64,000 nt of DNA from Bacillota bacterium (GTDB lineage: Bacteria > Bacillota > Clostridia > Acetivibrionales > DSM-1351): the NCBI GenBank assembly GCA_023409265.1, contig JAEYHZ010000022.1, positions 186,001-250,000 of the forward strand. Reading direction: 5' to 3'. Under the pieces are notes generated by a model. That model did no database searches and was not told where the DNA came from. It worked only from the letters and a program-made list of their open reading frames with translations. A program made the translations under genes and the position numbers. Every line of letters begins with the position of its first letter. Positions within the stretch are counted from its first letter, which is position 1. Positions 38,401 to 46,854 of this stretch are shown here, piece after piece.

Positions 38401-38585
38401 AGGTCTGCGATAATGCAAGGTATGAGCAGGAACTTTTAAAGGATAGATATGTACATCTTAATATAGATTATTTGCATGCCGGCTTGGGCGGAGATAACGG
38501 CTGGTCCAAAAATATTCATCCGGATTACCGCATCGGAAAAGGTTGTTATCATTATCAGATATTAATGGAGGTAGTTGGCAATTAA
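35484..38585 (+). CDS. GH2 beta-galactosidase, LacZ type
   Basis: This 1033-residue protein is a full-length LacZ-type beta-galactosidase: jelly-roll (about 50-220), Ig-like domain, TIM barrel (about 345-630), Ig-like domain and C-terminal Bgal_small_N domain (about 755-1030). The acid/base Glu473 lies in WSLGNESGAG and the nucleophile Glu538 in MCEYAYSKSNS, mirroring Glu461/Glu537 of E. coli LacZ. It has no signal peptide and is thus cytoplasmic. In a xyloglucan pathway it would remove terminal galactose from side chains so that the GH31 enzyme can remove xylose. The ribosome site aaaggag precedes the ATG; a strong terminator follows at 38726. Confidence 0.93.
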   Translation: MNREWENQYITQINRYPMHSPYGAYESVEQAMECDRWASKYVKSLSGNWKFKLAENPRQAPEGFYALNYDASGWEDIPVPSNWELHGYGKPVYTNIKYPFKREGAGSHYEIEIAEGQVELNAPLVPEKNLTGCYRTVFEIPDYFDGKDVFIEFGGVEACFYLWVNGIEIGFSKDSKLDASFDITHAVQRGKNELAVKVLQYCDGSYLEDQDYWHLSGIYRDVRIYAKSGQRLLDYKVETLFKDNDFKEAELRVMLQPNNRVRGYGECYVRLSLYNAEKELVTVFQSQPYARCGVYLEPKFTAFPSAIVENPHLWSAEEPYLYTLVLETVDKNGCVTDIESTKVGFRKVEIGRDGVLYLNGRRLLVRGVNLHEFCPETGRYVSAEYMRKQLLSMKQLNFNAVRTSHYPHASEWYELCDELGLYVVDETNLETHEFGGQLSSSAEWTGAFIERATRMVLRDKNHPSVITWSLGNESGAGANQAAMYGWIKEYDRTRYVQYESCNPESNITDIICAMYPPRDWVEQKMAEHEDLRPFIMCEYAYSKSNSNGNFKMYWDLVEKYPRFQGGFIWDFQDKALVEQRENGTSRYVYGGAFNEEVVDPIEDMCLNGVVLPDLSWKPAAFEIRNCQAPVTIFHDGSPYPEAGAYKIKNNHMFKNLSHLCLAWELQCDGKVVDGGLMKQYFTAPGHSDVLDYVLKRENISGEAFVNIAASLNEEVPYAKKGHVIYAYQIPLQESVLKRQEVCINHNKLTMHETAEEILILGENTEVRFDKESCIFTKAVFNRVESFWGCRDNFYRAATGIDEGCGNPGGNYATDWRAWGLNDLKIKVIKIDTAVSDSQIFIFANVSYNNDKLIVSTQYRIGSRGMEVDKTVINNCPGETIPRIGFSLMLPEDKQQITWYGRGPWENYADRKEAALIGCYSSTVQEQYTPYVKPVECGGKEDVRYLLVKDQAGPGLLISGATPFHFDIHDYSVEVCDNARYEQELLKDRYVHLNIDYLHAGLGGDNGWSKNIHPDYRIGKGCYHYQILMEVVGN

Positions 38586-38725
38586 TTAGCCGGCAGTCTG
38601 TAACATCTGAAATGTGTATTGTCGGGCCGGGAAATTTTTTAATCAAAAATTTGTATTTGTTTACATAAAAATATCCGGTTTATCCGGCAGAAACAAGGGC
38701 AAGACTAGTTAAATCTAACTTAAAG

Positions 38726-38767
38726 CGAGGACCTAAAAAAATGCAAATACAATTTTTTAGGTCCTCG
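38726..38767 (+). terminator. Intrinsic terminator after beta-galactosidase
   Basis: A perfect 15 bp stem (38726-38740 with 38753-38767) whose A/T-rich base provides T runs in both directions. It lies in the 379-base gap between the GH2 gene and the next transporter operon; the rest of the gap (38770-38960) is AT-rich and should hold the operon promoter. Confidence 0.85.
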
Positions 38768-38964
38768 TTTCGAATTAAGCCGGCATTTTATACAGGGTTC
38801 AGGTAGAAGCAATTCCATAAAAAATATTTGCACAATGAATAAAGTTTTGAATATTTACATTACTAATTTTTGATGTTTAAATTAGGCTCAGATAGTCTAT
38901 GAACATTTTCACTTTACAATTTCATTATTAGCAGATTTTTACTGCTGGAATAGGAGCTGGTTTG

Positions 38965-39936
38965 ATGCAATCAACGAGAGACATGGATGCACCTGGAACT
39001 GAAAAGGTAAACATCAGGAAAAGTAATAGTTTGGCAAAACATTTTAAAGGGACCTGGCAGTTATACACTTTATTGCTATTACCAATAATATTTTTAGCCG
39101 TGTTTAATTATTATCCCATGTACGGGGCTATAATAGCATTTAAGAATTATAATATAAGAGCAGGAATATTGGGAAGCCCCTGGGCAGATAATTTCGGGCT
39201 TGCTAACTTTATAAGATTTTTTGGGAATTACAATTTTATTGAGTGCCTGCGGAACACCCTGTGGATTTCTGTATACACGATACTGGTAAGCTTTCCGTGT
39301 GCAATTATTTTAGCCTTAAGCCTTAATTATATTTTGAATGTCAGATATAAAAAAGCAGTACAGCTCGTATCATATTTTCCTTACTTCATATCAACAATAA
39401 TACTTGTGGGTATGATCAATATTCTTTTTAATACAAAGACAGGTGCCATTGGCAGCATTATTTACAGCATTACCGGTACAAATGTCCTGGCCAGTGCCTC
39501 GGCTTTTCCGTCACTGTATGTATGGTCGGGTATATGGCAGTCGGTAGGCTTTAACGCAATCATATATATGGCTGCATTGTCGGGAGTGGATATGCAGCTT
39601 CATGAAGCTGCCACCGTCGACGGAGCAACCATAATGCAGAGGATAAGGCATATCGATCTGCCTGCTATTATTCCAACAGCTGTGATATTGCTTATTCTTA
39701 ATGTTGGCGGAATTTTAAATATTGGCTACGAAAAAGTACTGGCAATGCAGAACCCTAATAATTTGAGTGCATCGGAGATAATATCCACTTATGCCTATAA
39801 AATTGCGCTGGTGTCATCAATTCCGGACTTTGCCTATTCAACGGCAATAGGCTTGTTCCAATCGGGAGTAGGTCTTGTATTGCTGCTGGTTGTGAACAAA
39901 ATAAGCAAGGGCCTTACCAGTGAAAGCTTATGGTAA
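38965..39936 (+). CDS. Sugar ABC transporter permease, LplB type
   Basis: This 323-residue integral membrane protein has a basic N-terminus, six hydrophobic segments, the FNYYPMYGAIIAFKNYN block typical of LplB permeases, and the coupling loop EAATVDGATIMQRIRHIDLP (around residues 213-232). It is the first gene of a permease, permease, binding-protein operon, an order opposite to the other sugar operons here. I chose ATG 38965 (taggag 38951-38956 is 8 bases upstream) over the adjacent TTG at 38962. No enzyme gene is in the operon; the substrate is unknown, though complex polysaccharide oligomers are usual for this subfamily. Confidence 0.9.
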   Translation: MQSTRDMDAPGTEKVNIRKSNSLAKHFKGTWQLYTLLLLPIIFLAVFNYYPMYGAIIAFKNYNIRAGILGSPWADNFGLANFIRFFGNYNFIECLRNTLWISVYTILVSFPCAIILALSLNYILNVRYKKAVQLVSYFPYFISTIILVGMINILFNTKTGAIGSIIYSITGTNVLASASAFPSLYVWSGIWQSVGFNAIIYMAALSGVDMQLHEAATVDGATIMQRIRHIDLPAIIPTAVILLILNVGGILNIGYEKVLAMQNPNNLSASEIISTYAYKIALVSSIPDFAYSTAIGLFQSGVGLVLLLVVNKISKGLTSESLW

Positions 39937-39990
39937 ACTTTCCGGTATTTATAAAATAAAGACTAATTTATTATAAAAGGTGGATTTGGA

Positions 39991-40881
39991 ATGAAAACCA
40001 GATATTGTTTGCAGGATAGAATATTTAATATTGTAAATCATACTCTTCTGGCTGTATTTTTATTGGCTGTCATGTACCCGTTTATTTACTTGATAAGCTG
40101 CTCCTTTAGTTCAGGAGACGCATTGATGACCGGAAAAGTCAAAATATTGCCGGTTGAACCCACACTTTTGGGATATAAAACGGTATTCGCCTACGGTCCC
40201 ATATGGACTGGATATTTGAACTCTCTTATCTACATGGTGTCGGGAACCATAGTCAGCGTAGTGTTAACCATTATGGCCTCTTACCCGCTTTCCAGAGATG
40301 ACATTAAGGGAAAGAAGCTTTTCATGGGATACTTTCTATTTACCATGATGTTTAACGGCGGACTGGTTCCAACATATTTGCTGGTAAAACAATTGCATAT
40401 GATTGACACCATTTGGGCTATTATATTACCCACAGCTTTAAGTGCATATAATGTCATTGTTGCCAGGACATTTTACAGACAGAATATACCTTTGGAGTTG
40501 CTGGAGGCTTCAAGATTGGACGGCTGTGACGATTTCAGGTTCTTGCTTAAAATAGTAATTCCACTGTCAAAGCCCATAATAGCAGTAATCAGTCTTTGGG
40601 TGGCAGTAGCATTGTGGAATTCATACTTTTCAGCATTGATATATTTGCACTCCGAAGAGAAATATCCCTTACAGCTTATTTTAAGAGGAATTCTTATCAT
40701 GGGAAGTACAGATCTGTCACAATCGGGGGTTGATCCCGAAATAAGGCTCAGGAACCAGTATCTTGGTGAAATGCTGAAATACGGTACCATAGTAGTCAGC
40801 AGCCTTCCGTTGATGATACTCTATCCTTTTGTTCAGAAGTATTTTGTAAAAGGAGTTATGATAGGATCGGTAAAAGGCTAA
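39991..40881 (+). CDS. Sugar ABC transporter permease, LplC/YtcP type
   Basis: The 296-residue permease has six membrane segments, coupling loop EASRLDGCDDFRFLLKIVIP (around residues 171-190) and the signature end PFVQKYFVKGVMIGSVKG shared by LplC/YtcP proteins. It pairs with the upstream LplB-like permease (54-base gap) and the downstream binding protein. The strongest relative in this window is the permease at 1927-2844. Ribosome site aaaggtgg precedes the ATG. Confidence 0.9.
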   Translation: MKTRYCLQDRIFNIVNHTLLAVFLLAVMYPFIYLISCSFSSGDALMTGKVKILPVEPTLLGYKTVFAYGPIWTGYLNSLIYMVSGTIVSVVLTIMASYPLSRDDIKGKKLFMGYFLFTMMFNGGLVPTYLLVKQLHMIDTIWAIILPTALSAYNVIVARTFYRQNIPLELLEASRLDGCDDFRFLLKIVIPLSKPIIAVISLWVAVALWNSYFSALIYLHSEEKYPLQLILRGILIMGSTDLSQSGVDPEIRLRNQYLGEMLKYGTIVVSSLPLMILYPFVQKYFVKGVMIGSVKG

Positions 40882-40961
40882 AAAATGAATAACTAAAATA
40901 TTTTCTTATGAGCTCAAAGAAAATGTTTTATTATTATAAAAGCAAATTAGGAGGAAAAGTC

Positions 40962-42719
40962 ATGAAGAAGTTTGTATCAAAAGCTATTATTTGTGCCTCG
41001 GTCACAGCCCTGTTATTGACAGGTTGTGGATCAGGGACCAATACTGAAAGCACTGCAAGTTCTACTGCCGGAAGTTCTAGTGTTGAGGCGCAAAAGTCTG
41101 ACATTACATTTCCATTAAAGGAGAAAGCTACTTTAACTGCATTCGTAATGACTCCTTACTCTGGAGAAAACGGTGACTATACCAACAATTATGTTACCGA
41201 CTACCTGGAGAAAGAGCAAAATATCAAAATTGATTTCAAGTACTCTGTAACCGGAGACGACGGTAAGACCAAGCTTAACTTGCTTATGGCAAGCGGAGAA
41301 ACATTGCCTGACATATTCTTATCAACAAAATGGTCTAAAGCCGAAACCACGCTTTATGGAAAGCAAGGCCTGATTATTCCGTTGAACGATTACTTAAAAG
41401 ATGCACCTAACTGGAATGAATTAAATAAGGTTAGTCCGTTAAGATTGGGAGATATAACAATGCCTGACGGAAATATATATTGCTATGGAGACGATAATGA
41501 ATGCTTCCATTGCATGTATCAGTCAAGAATGTGGATTTACAAGCCATGGGTAGACAAACTGGTAGGCGGAAAAATACCTACAACTACAGACGAATTGTAT
41601 ACGTTCCTGAAGGCTGTGAAGGAAAAAGATCCTAACGGCAACGGAAAGGCTGATGAGATTCCATTTACCGGAAATATTGCTGCAGGAGGTTGGGCAACTG
41701 ACCCCACAACCTTTATAACAAATGCATTTATTCAGAATAATAACATATTGTCAAATACCAACCCTGTAGTTGGTGCAGGCTTTGTTGTAAATAACGGTAA
41801 AGTAGAATATCAGTTTACAAAAGACGAATACAAAGATGCATTGATATACTTAAACAAGCTTTATAAAGAAGGTTTATTGGATTCACAGGCCTTTACCCAA
41901 AATGCAGACCAACAGAAGGCTACAGTACAGGGCACTCCTCAACTGGCTGCCATGGCACCGGGCGGTTGGTGGCCATGCAACACAGATGCTCTTGTAAAGG
42001 AGCAGGAAGGTTCATATCAAGACTGGGTGGTTTTAGAGCCTGTAAAAGGACCTAAGGGAGTACAGCTGGCTGCCTACTATCCGACAAATTACTTCCAGAG
42101 CAACTATGGTTTAGTATCTGCAGACTGTAAGAATCCTGAACTGGCTGTTAAATTCTTTGATCTCCTTGCATCGCAAGAAATGACTCTGATTACGCAGAAT
42201 GGACCAAAGGGTATAGCATGGGATTATGTATCAGAAGGTACTTCAATTGCAGGAGGAGAAGCTAAATGGAAGAAAATACCTGCCAAGAAGTTAAGAAGCA
42301 GTCAGATTCCGGATTATACCGATGAAGGTTTGAATTTTGTAAAATATGTCTGGGATCCTGATGCAGTTATGACCCACAATACAAATGATTTCAGACTCAG
42401 CCAGTACTGCGCTAATCCCAAGACCAGCGTTGAGGCATTGCTGTATCAATGCGGTAAGGCATATTCAAAATACAAGCCTGACGACAGTACCATGCTTCCA
42501 AATCTTGCCTACACAGAAGAAGATGCCAAGAAAATCGCTGATTATACAGTCTCTATAGGCAAATTTGTAAATCAGGCTACAGTTCAGTTTATAACAGGTG
42601 ATATGGATATTAATACCTGGCAGACTTATGTAGACAAGATCAACAGTATGGATATGGCGGGGTATCTGGCAATTCAGCAGAATGCCTACGATCAATATGC
42701 TAAAAGTTTAGGTAAATAG
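40962..42719 (+). CDS. LplA-type extracellular sugar-binding lipoprotein
   Basis: The 585-residue lipoprotein has a signal peptide and lipobox LLLTGCGSG, a Ser/Thr-rich tether, and a large binding domain typical of LplA/YtcQ proteins (about 500-600 residues), with GETLPDIFLS and a calcium-like DPNGNGKADE block near residue 225. It should present oligosaccharides to the two permeases upstream. I chose ATG 40962, preceded by taggagg with good spacing; the longer frame from 40908 would add residues ahead of a perfect signal peptide. It is the last gene of the operon, followed by an intrinsic terminator. Confidence 0.92.
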   Translation: MKKFVSKAIICASVTALLLTGCGSGTNTESTASSTAGSSSVEAQKSDITFPLKEKATLTAFVMTPYSGENGDYTNNYVTDYLEKEQNIKIDFKYSVTGDDGKTKLNLLMASGETLPDIFLSTKWSKAETTLYGKQGLIIPLNDYLKDAPNWNELNKVSPLRLGDITMPDGNIYCYGDDNECFHCMYQSRMWIYKPWVDKLVGGKIPTTTDELYTFLKAVKEKDPNGNGKADEIPFTGNIAAGGWATDPTTFITNAFIQNNNILSNTNPVVGAGFVVNNGKVEYQFTKDEYKDALIYLNKLYKEGLLDSQAFTQNADQQKATVQGTPQLAAMAPGGWWPCNTDALVKEQEGSYQDWVVLEPVKGPKGVQLAAYYPTNYFQSNYGLVSADCKNPELAVKFFDLLASQEMTLITQNGPKGIAWDYVSEGTSIAGGEAKWKKIPAKKLRSSQIPDYTDEGLNFVKYVWDPDAVMTHNTNDFRLSQYCANPKTSVEALLYQCGKAYSKYKPDDSTMLPNLAYTEEDAKKIADYTVSIGKFVNQATVQFITGDMDINTWQTYVDKINSMDMAGYLAIQQNAYDQYAKSLGK

Positions 42720-42740
42720 GAATAATAGTTATTTTCCGAT

Positions 42741-42769
42741 AAAGCCCTTACGGATTTTGTAAGGGCTTT
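42741..42769 (+). terminator. Intrinsic terminator of the LplB/LplC/LplA-type operon
   Basis: A perfect 11 bp stem (aaagcccttac / gtaagggcttt) with a 7-base loop followed by atttaaat, 21 bases after the binding-protein stop. Confidence 0.85.
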
Positions 42770-42825
42770 ATTTAAATAACTGCATACACGATTTGGAGTT
42801 TTAGAATTAATGTGATTAAATATAG

Positions 42826-43103
42826 ATACCCTCTATTGACAACGTACAATACGCCTCACGCTAGCCATTTTGCCGATTTTCTTCGTTGTCGTCCTTGCCT
42901 TGCGGCAAGCAAGACTGCGTCCTTCCGCCTTGAAAATCAGCAAAATATCAAAGAGTGAGGTCGAAGATTTTTGAGCTGATGGATTTGTTTTGTGGCAAGG
43001 CAAAGCCGTGCAGCAATGCTTTGTGCCTTGCAAACGGTTTTAACGCAGCTACAGAGCAAATCCGTCGCTCAAAAACGTGTTGTACCTTGTCAATAGAGGG
43101 TAT
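42826..43103. mobile_element. 278 bp MITE-like element with 28 bp terminal inverted repeats
   Basis: The ends 42826-42853 and 43076-43103 are inverted repeats matching at 26 of 28 positions (outer sequence ataccctctattgacaa). Subterminal inverted repeats also occur (tttttgagc...ggatttg near 42968 against caaatccgtcgctcaaaaa near 43056), as does an internal gcaaggc/gccttgc hairpin. No protein is encoded. The right end directly abuts the surviving part of a uracil-DNA glycosylase gene. A non-autonomous transposable element is the best reading; a TA target is possible because the ends finish in TA. Confidence 0.7.
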
Positions 43104-43442
43104 GTTACCTATATATTAAAATGCCGTCCGGTACGACGGTATAATAAAGAAGCTGCCCGCAGCACCTGTATTTCATACCTCTATAAACAGCTGGAGCTTC
43201 AAAATCCTAAGTTGGCTATGTGTCTTGGCACAACTGCAGTACAGTATTTTTTTGAAAATATGGAGGCTGAAGTCAAAAATCTGAGAGGCCAAATGCATTT
43301 TGTGAGAGGGCTTCCTGCATATGTATCATATCACCCTCTTGCAGTCAGACGGAGACCAAATTTATCGAAACAATTCTCAGAGGACTGGAATCTGTTGTCC
43401 CGGCATTTTTTTAGTTTATTTCCAGACAAAAAGGAGCTATAG
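43101..43442 (+). pseudogene. Truncated uracil-DNA glycosylase family 4 remnant (C-terminal half)
   Basis: The frame from 43101 encodes YVTYILKCRP, then LQNPKLAMCLGTTAVQYF, LRGQMHFVRGLP and YHPLAVRRRP, which line up with the C-terminal half of family 4 UDGs and with the intact relative at 59312-59884 (VYITNIIKTRP, LNPEIIICLGSTSAQAI, LRGTW, FHPSAVFR). The N-terminal half with the GEAPG catalytic motif is absent; upstream sequence is the mobile element, whose repeat end supplies the first codons. The Fe-S cysteines in KCRP and STCISYL are kept. It is probably non-functional. The ORF formally opens at a GTG at 43077 inside the repeat. Confidence 0.75.
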
Positions 43443-43461
43443 CTTCTCAATTATAGCTCCT
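43432..43461. terminator. Bidirectional terminator
   Basis: A 10 bp stem (aggagctata / tatagctcct) with a 10-base loop, flanked by five A residues on the left (a T run for the minus strand) and by cgttt on the right. It separates the UDG remnant from the convergent acyl-CoA synthetase gene. Confidence 0.7.
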
Positions 43462-43487
43462 CGTTTACTCCGTTTATTTAATTTCAT

Positions 43488-45125
43488 TTAATTAATTTCA
43501 TTTTGTGCTGCAACCAGGCTGGCTGCACCATATTTTTCCCTCAAGCGGGGCTTTTCAATCTTACCGGTTGGATTACGGGGTACGGTATCAAATATAATCT
43601 TTTTGGGACGTTTATAACGCGGCAATGGAGTGCAGAAGGCTTCAATTTCCAGTTCTGTACAAGTACAACCGGGTTTAAGCTCTATAATGGCTGCTGCAAT
43701 TTCACCCTGACGCTTGTCGGCAAGGCCTATAACAGCAACGTCCTTAATTGCTGCATGTGCTCTTAGAAAGTCCTCAATCTGAACAGGGTAAATGTTTTCT
43801 CCGCCGCTAATAATAACATCTTTCTTTCTGTCAACCAGATAAATAAAGCCGTCATCATCCATTCTTGCCATATCACCGGTAAATAACCATCCGTCCCTGA
43901 GGACAGCAGCAGTTGCTTCGGGGTCATTAAAGTAGCATTTCATAACACCTGGTCCTCTTACAGTCAGTTCTCCTACCTGTCCCTGTGATACGGGGCTGCC
44001 GTTCTCATCGGTTATCCTGACCTCCCAATCGTGACCCGGAACCCCTATTGCTCCTACCTTGTGAATATTCTCCACACCCAGATGCACACAGCCGGGGCCA
44101 ATGGATTCACTTAAACCATAGTTGGTGTCATATTGATGGTGCGGAAAATATTTTTTCCAGCGCTGTATCAGACTCGGCGGAACAGGCTGGGCTCCGATAT
44201 GCATAAGTCTCCATTGGGAAAGCTGGTAATCCTCCAGCCTTACGTCACCTCTGTCTAGGGCATCAAGAATATCCTGTGCCCATGGAACCAGAAGCCAAAC
44301 AATCGTGATTTTCTCTTCAGAAACCGTTTTAAGAATCCATTCAGGCTTTATTCCGCGTAGTATTACTGCCTTGCTGCCTGCCAGAAAACTACCGAACCAG
44401 TGCATTTTTGCACCTGTATGGTAAAGTGGCGGGATACACAGAAAATTATCCTTTCTGGTTTGTCCGTGGTGATAGTATTCTGTGTAGCAGGCAGACAATA
44501 AACTTTTGTGGGTATGTAAAATAGCTTTTGGAAATCCGGTAGTACCTGAGGAAAAATAAATCGCTGCATCGTCCTCATCTGACAGTTGAATATCAGGGGC
44601 TTCCGATGAACAGTTGGCAGTCAGACGGTCATAATTTTCTGCAAAGACAGGCCTGTTTTCTCCTGAAAATAACAGAGTCCTTACCTGGGATATCTGATCA
44701 TATATTGTTTCAATTCTTCCAATAAATTCAGGTCCGAAAACCAGAGCTGTTGTTTCTGATAATTCAAGACAATATTTGATTTCTTCTGCAGTATAGCGGA
44801 AATTCATAGGTACTGCCAGGGCGCCGGTCTTAAGAATTCCAAAATAGATTGGCAGCCACTCAAGGCAGTTCATCATAAGGATGGCAACCTTATCGCCTTT
44901 ACCGATTCCTCTCTTTAATAGTAAATTAGCCATTCTGTTGGCTTTTTCATCAAAGACCCGCCAGGTCATTTCACGGCGGTACTCTCCGGCAGGATTGTTC
45001 TCAATAAGTTCATATTCCATCCACATAACGTTATGACTGTCCTGCAGATCAAGATTGATTTCGGTAAGGCATATTTCCGAACCGTATAATTCGGCATTTT
45101 TTGATAATATTTCAGTAATTGGCAT
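43488..45125 (-). CDS. Acyl-CoA synthetase (AMP-binding, medium/long-chain fatty acid type)
   Basis: This 545-residue ANL-superfamily ligase activates a carboxylic acid with ATP and joins it to CoA. Motifs in order: P-loop-like YFSSGTTGFPKAILHTHKS (about residue 175-195), the adenylate-binding YGLSESIG, the A7 GDMARMDDDG and A8 VDRKKDVIISGGENIYP blocks, and the catalytic Lys in NPTGKIEKP near the C-terminus. I chose the ATG at 45125 because ggaggacat lies ahead of it; the longer frame to 45158 would include that ribosome site. It stands alone, unrelated to the sugar genes. The acid substrate cannot be specified; related CoA ligases are possible. Confidence 0.88.
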   Translation of the reverse strand: MPITEILSKNAELYGSEICLTEINLDLQDSHNVMWMEYELIENNPAGEYRREMTWRVFDEKANRMANLLLKRGIGKGDKVAILMMNCLEWLPIYFGILKTGALAVPMNFRYTAEEIKYCLELSETTALVFGPEFIGRIETIYDQISQVRTLLFSGENRPVFAENYDRLTANCSSEAPDIQLSDEDDAAIYFSSGTTGFPKAILHTHKSLLSACYTEYYHHGQTRKDNFLCIPPLYHTGAKMHWFGSFLAGSKAVILRGIKPEWILKTVSEEKITIVWLLVPWAQDILDALDRGDVRLEDYQLSQWRLMHIGAQPVPPSLIQRWKKYFPHHQYDTNYGLSESIGPGCVHLGVENIHKVGAIGVPGHDWEVRITDENGSPVSQGQVGELTVRGPGVMKCYFNDPEATAAVLRDGWLFTGDMARMDDDGFIYLVDRKKDVIISGGENIYPVQIEDFLRAHAAIKDVAVIGLADKRQGEIAAAIIELKPGCTCTELEIEAFCTPLPRYKRPKKIIFDTVPRNPTGKIEKPRLREKYGAASLVAAQNEIN

Positions 45126-45578
45126 TTTAAGATGTCCTCCCATTCTACCATACAACATAAAAATGATTTTAAAACCGTACTACATATACAAGATTCTGAC
45201 ATAAACATACATAAATAAAACATATAAAAAACTGTCAGAAACCGCTAAATCAATTACAAAAAATAACAAACAAATATATTTATTACCATTGTCAATATTA
45301 CTTCCGCTATATTATATTATAAATAGATAAAGGCTGCTAATCAACATCTTCCGATCATTCTTCACAAATACTTCCAACTTTATGTAAATAATTTCTATTA
45401 ATTGAATAAATTATATTTCATTAATTGTAGAGAATAATAAATATAAACTTTGTTCAGTATTAACTAAAATTTATCAATTGTGCTGGATAATAGTTGTATT
45501 ATTTTGCCAAGGGATGCTACAATATATATTGTGTTATACACACCATAAAAAAATATTAGAAACGGGAGGCACTTTTTG
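45126..45578. other. AT-rich divergent intergenic region
   Basis: About 450 bases between the divergent acyl-CoA synthetase and BmpA genes. It is very AT-rich and should hold both promoters, but I see no clear riboswitch, repeat or gene. The ribosome site cgggagg of the BmpA gene is at 45564-45570. Confidence 0.5.
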
Positions 45579-46721
45579 ATGAAGAGGATTTTAGCAATAG
45601 GGATGGCTCTTATTATGGTATGTGCTGTATTGGCCGGCTGCGGCGGCGCATCCAAGAGCGACGGTTTTGAAATTGCATTGATCACTGACAAAGGCAATAT
45701 CGACGACAAATCATTTAACCAGGGATCCTGGGAAGGCGTAGTTAAGTTTGCTGAAGAGAATAAATACTCTCACAAATACTACAAGCCTGAAGAAGCTTCA
45801 GATGCAGGTTATCTTGCAGCAATTGATCTGGCTGTAACCGGTGGAGCAAAAGTAATTGTTACTCCAGGATTTTTATTTGAAGTTCCGGTTTATGAAGCAC
45901 AGACAAAATATCCAAATGTAAAATTCATACTGTTGGACGGAGCTCCACACACAGCAGACTATAAAGATCAAAAAATTGAAAAGAATGTAGCAAGCGTTAA
46001 ATATGCAGAGCAGGAATCAGGCTATCTTGCAGGCTATGCTGCAGTTACCGACGGCTTAACCAAGCTTGGTTTCATGGGTGGTATGGCAGTTCCTGCAGTT
46101 CAGGCATTCGGTTACGGATACTTGCAGGGTGCTGAAGCTGCAGCTGCTAAATTAGGTCTTGGCGACGGTTCAGTTTCTGTTACTTACCATTATACTGGTA
46201 ATTTTGAAGAAAATGATACAAACAAGGCAACTGCCAAGACAATGTATCAGGAAGGTTCAGAAGTTATATTTGCCTGCGGCGGTTCCGTGGGTAAGAGCGT
46301 TATGTCAGCAGCTAAGGAAGCCGGTAAGAAAGTTATCGGTGTTGACGTTGACCAGAGATACGACAGTGACACAGTTATAACTTCAGCTATGAAAGGCCTT
46401 GGAGCTTCGGTTGAACAGGTTCTCAAAGCTATTTACAAGGATAACGCCTGGGATACTTATGCCGGAAAAACTACCTATTTTGATGCTAAAAACAATGGTA
46501 TCGGTCTTCCTGTAAAAGTAATCGGTGATGAAAAAGCAAACGCTTTTGACAGATTCAAGAGCTTTAACAAGGATGCTTATGATGCAGTTTACAAGACTCT
46601 CGTTGACGGTTCAGCAAAGCCTGTAAACACTATAAAAGTGGCTGCTGAAACCGGTGTTGCCACAGCTGACGAGCTTACTTCACAATTGAACCTTAAAAAG
46701 GTTAAAGTTACAGTAAGATAA
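45579..46721 (+). CDS. bmpA: BmpA/PnrA-family nucleoside-binding lipoprotein
   Basis: The 380-residue lipoprotein has a signal peptide with lipobox VLAGCGGA, then a BMP-family periplasmic-binding fold: FEIALITDKGNIDDKSFNQ near residue 32-50, the ESGYLAGYAA block, and VDVDQRYDSD near 265. These proteins bind nucleosides such as guanosine or inosine for import by the NupOPQ-type ABC transporter encoded downstream. ATG 45579 is used because cgggagg ends 8 bases upstream; the TTG at 45576 is less likely. A strong terminator and a 480-base gap separate it from the ATPase gene, so it may be expressed more strongly than, or separately from, the membrane components. Confidence 0.93.
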   Translation: MKRILAIGMALIMVCAVLAGCGGASKSDGFEIALITDKGNIDDKSFNQGSWEGVVKFAEENKYSHKYYKPEEASDAGYLAAIDLAVTGGAKVIVTPGFLFEVPVYEAQTKYPNVKFILLDGAPHTADYKDQKIEKNVASVKYAEQESGYLAGYAAVTDGLTKLGFMGGMAVPAVQAFGYGYLQGAEAAAAKLGLGDGSVSVTYHYTGNFEENDTNKATAKTMYQEGSEVIFACGGSVGKSVMSAAKEAGKKVIGVDVDQRYDSDTVITSAMKGLGASVEQVLKAIYKDNAWDTYAGKTTYFDAKNNGIGLPVKVIGDEKANAFDRFKSFNKDAYDAVYKTLVDGSAKPVNTIKVAAETGVATADELTSQLNLKKVKVTVR

Positions 46722-46773
46722 CATCACCTTTTATTTGTGGTGGTCTGAATCTTATGTTAAAAATATCCTTTAG

Positions 46774-46797
46774 AGGGGAAGGAAAAATCCTTCCCCT
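46774..46797 (+). terminator. Intrinsic terminator after BmpA
   Basis: A 9 bp G/C-rich stem (aggggaagg / ccttcccct) with loop aaaaat followed by ttttatttttttc. Efficient termination here would isolate BmpA from the transporter genes. Confidence 0.85.
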
Positions 46798-46854
46798 TTT
46801 ATTTTTTTCATTATATAATTTAATATATTGGGCATTGATGTCACCCATACACCT

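Noticed and set aside
45126..45578. Looked for a purine riboswitch upstream of BmpA
   Set aside because: The conserved junction sequences of the purine aptamer were not found; the stretch is simply AT-rich.
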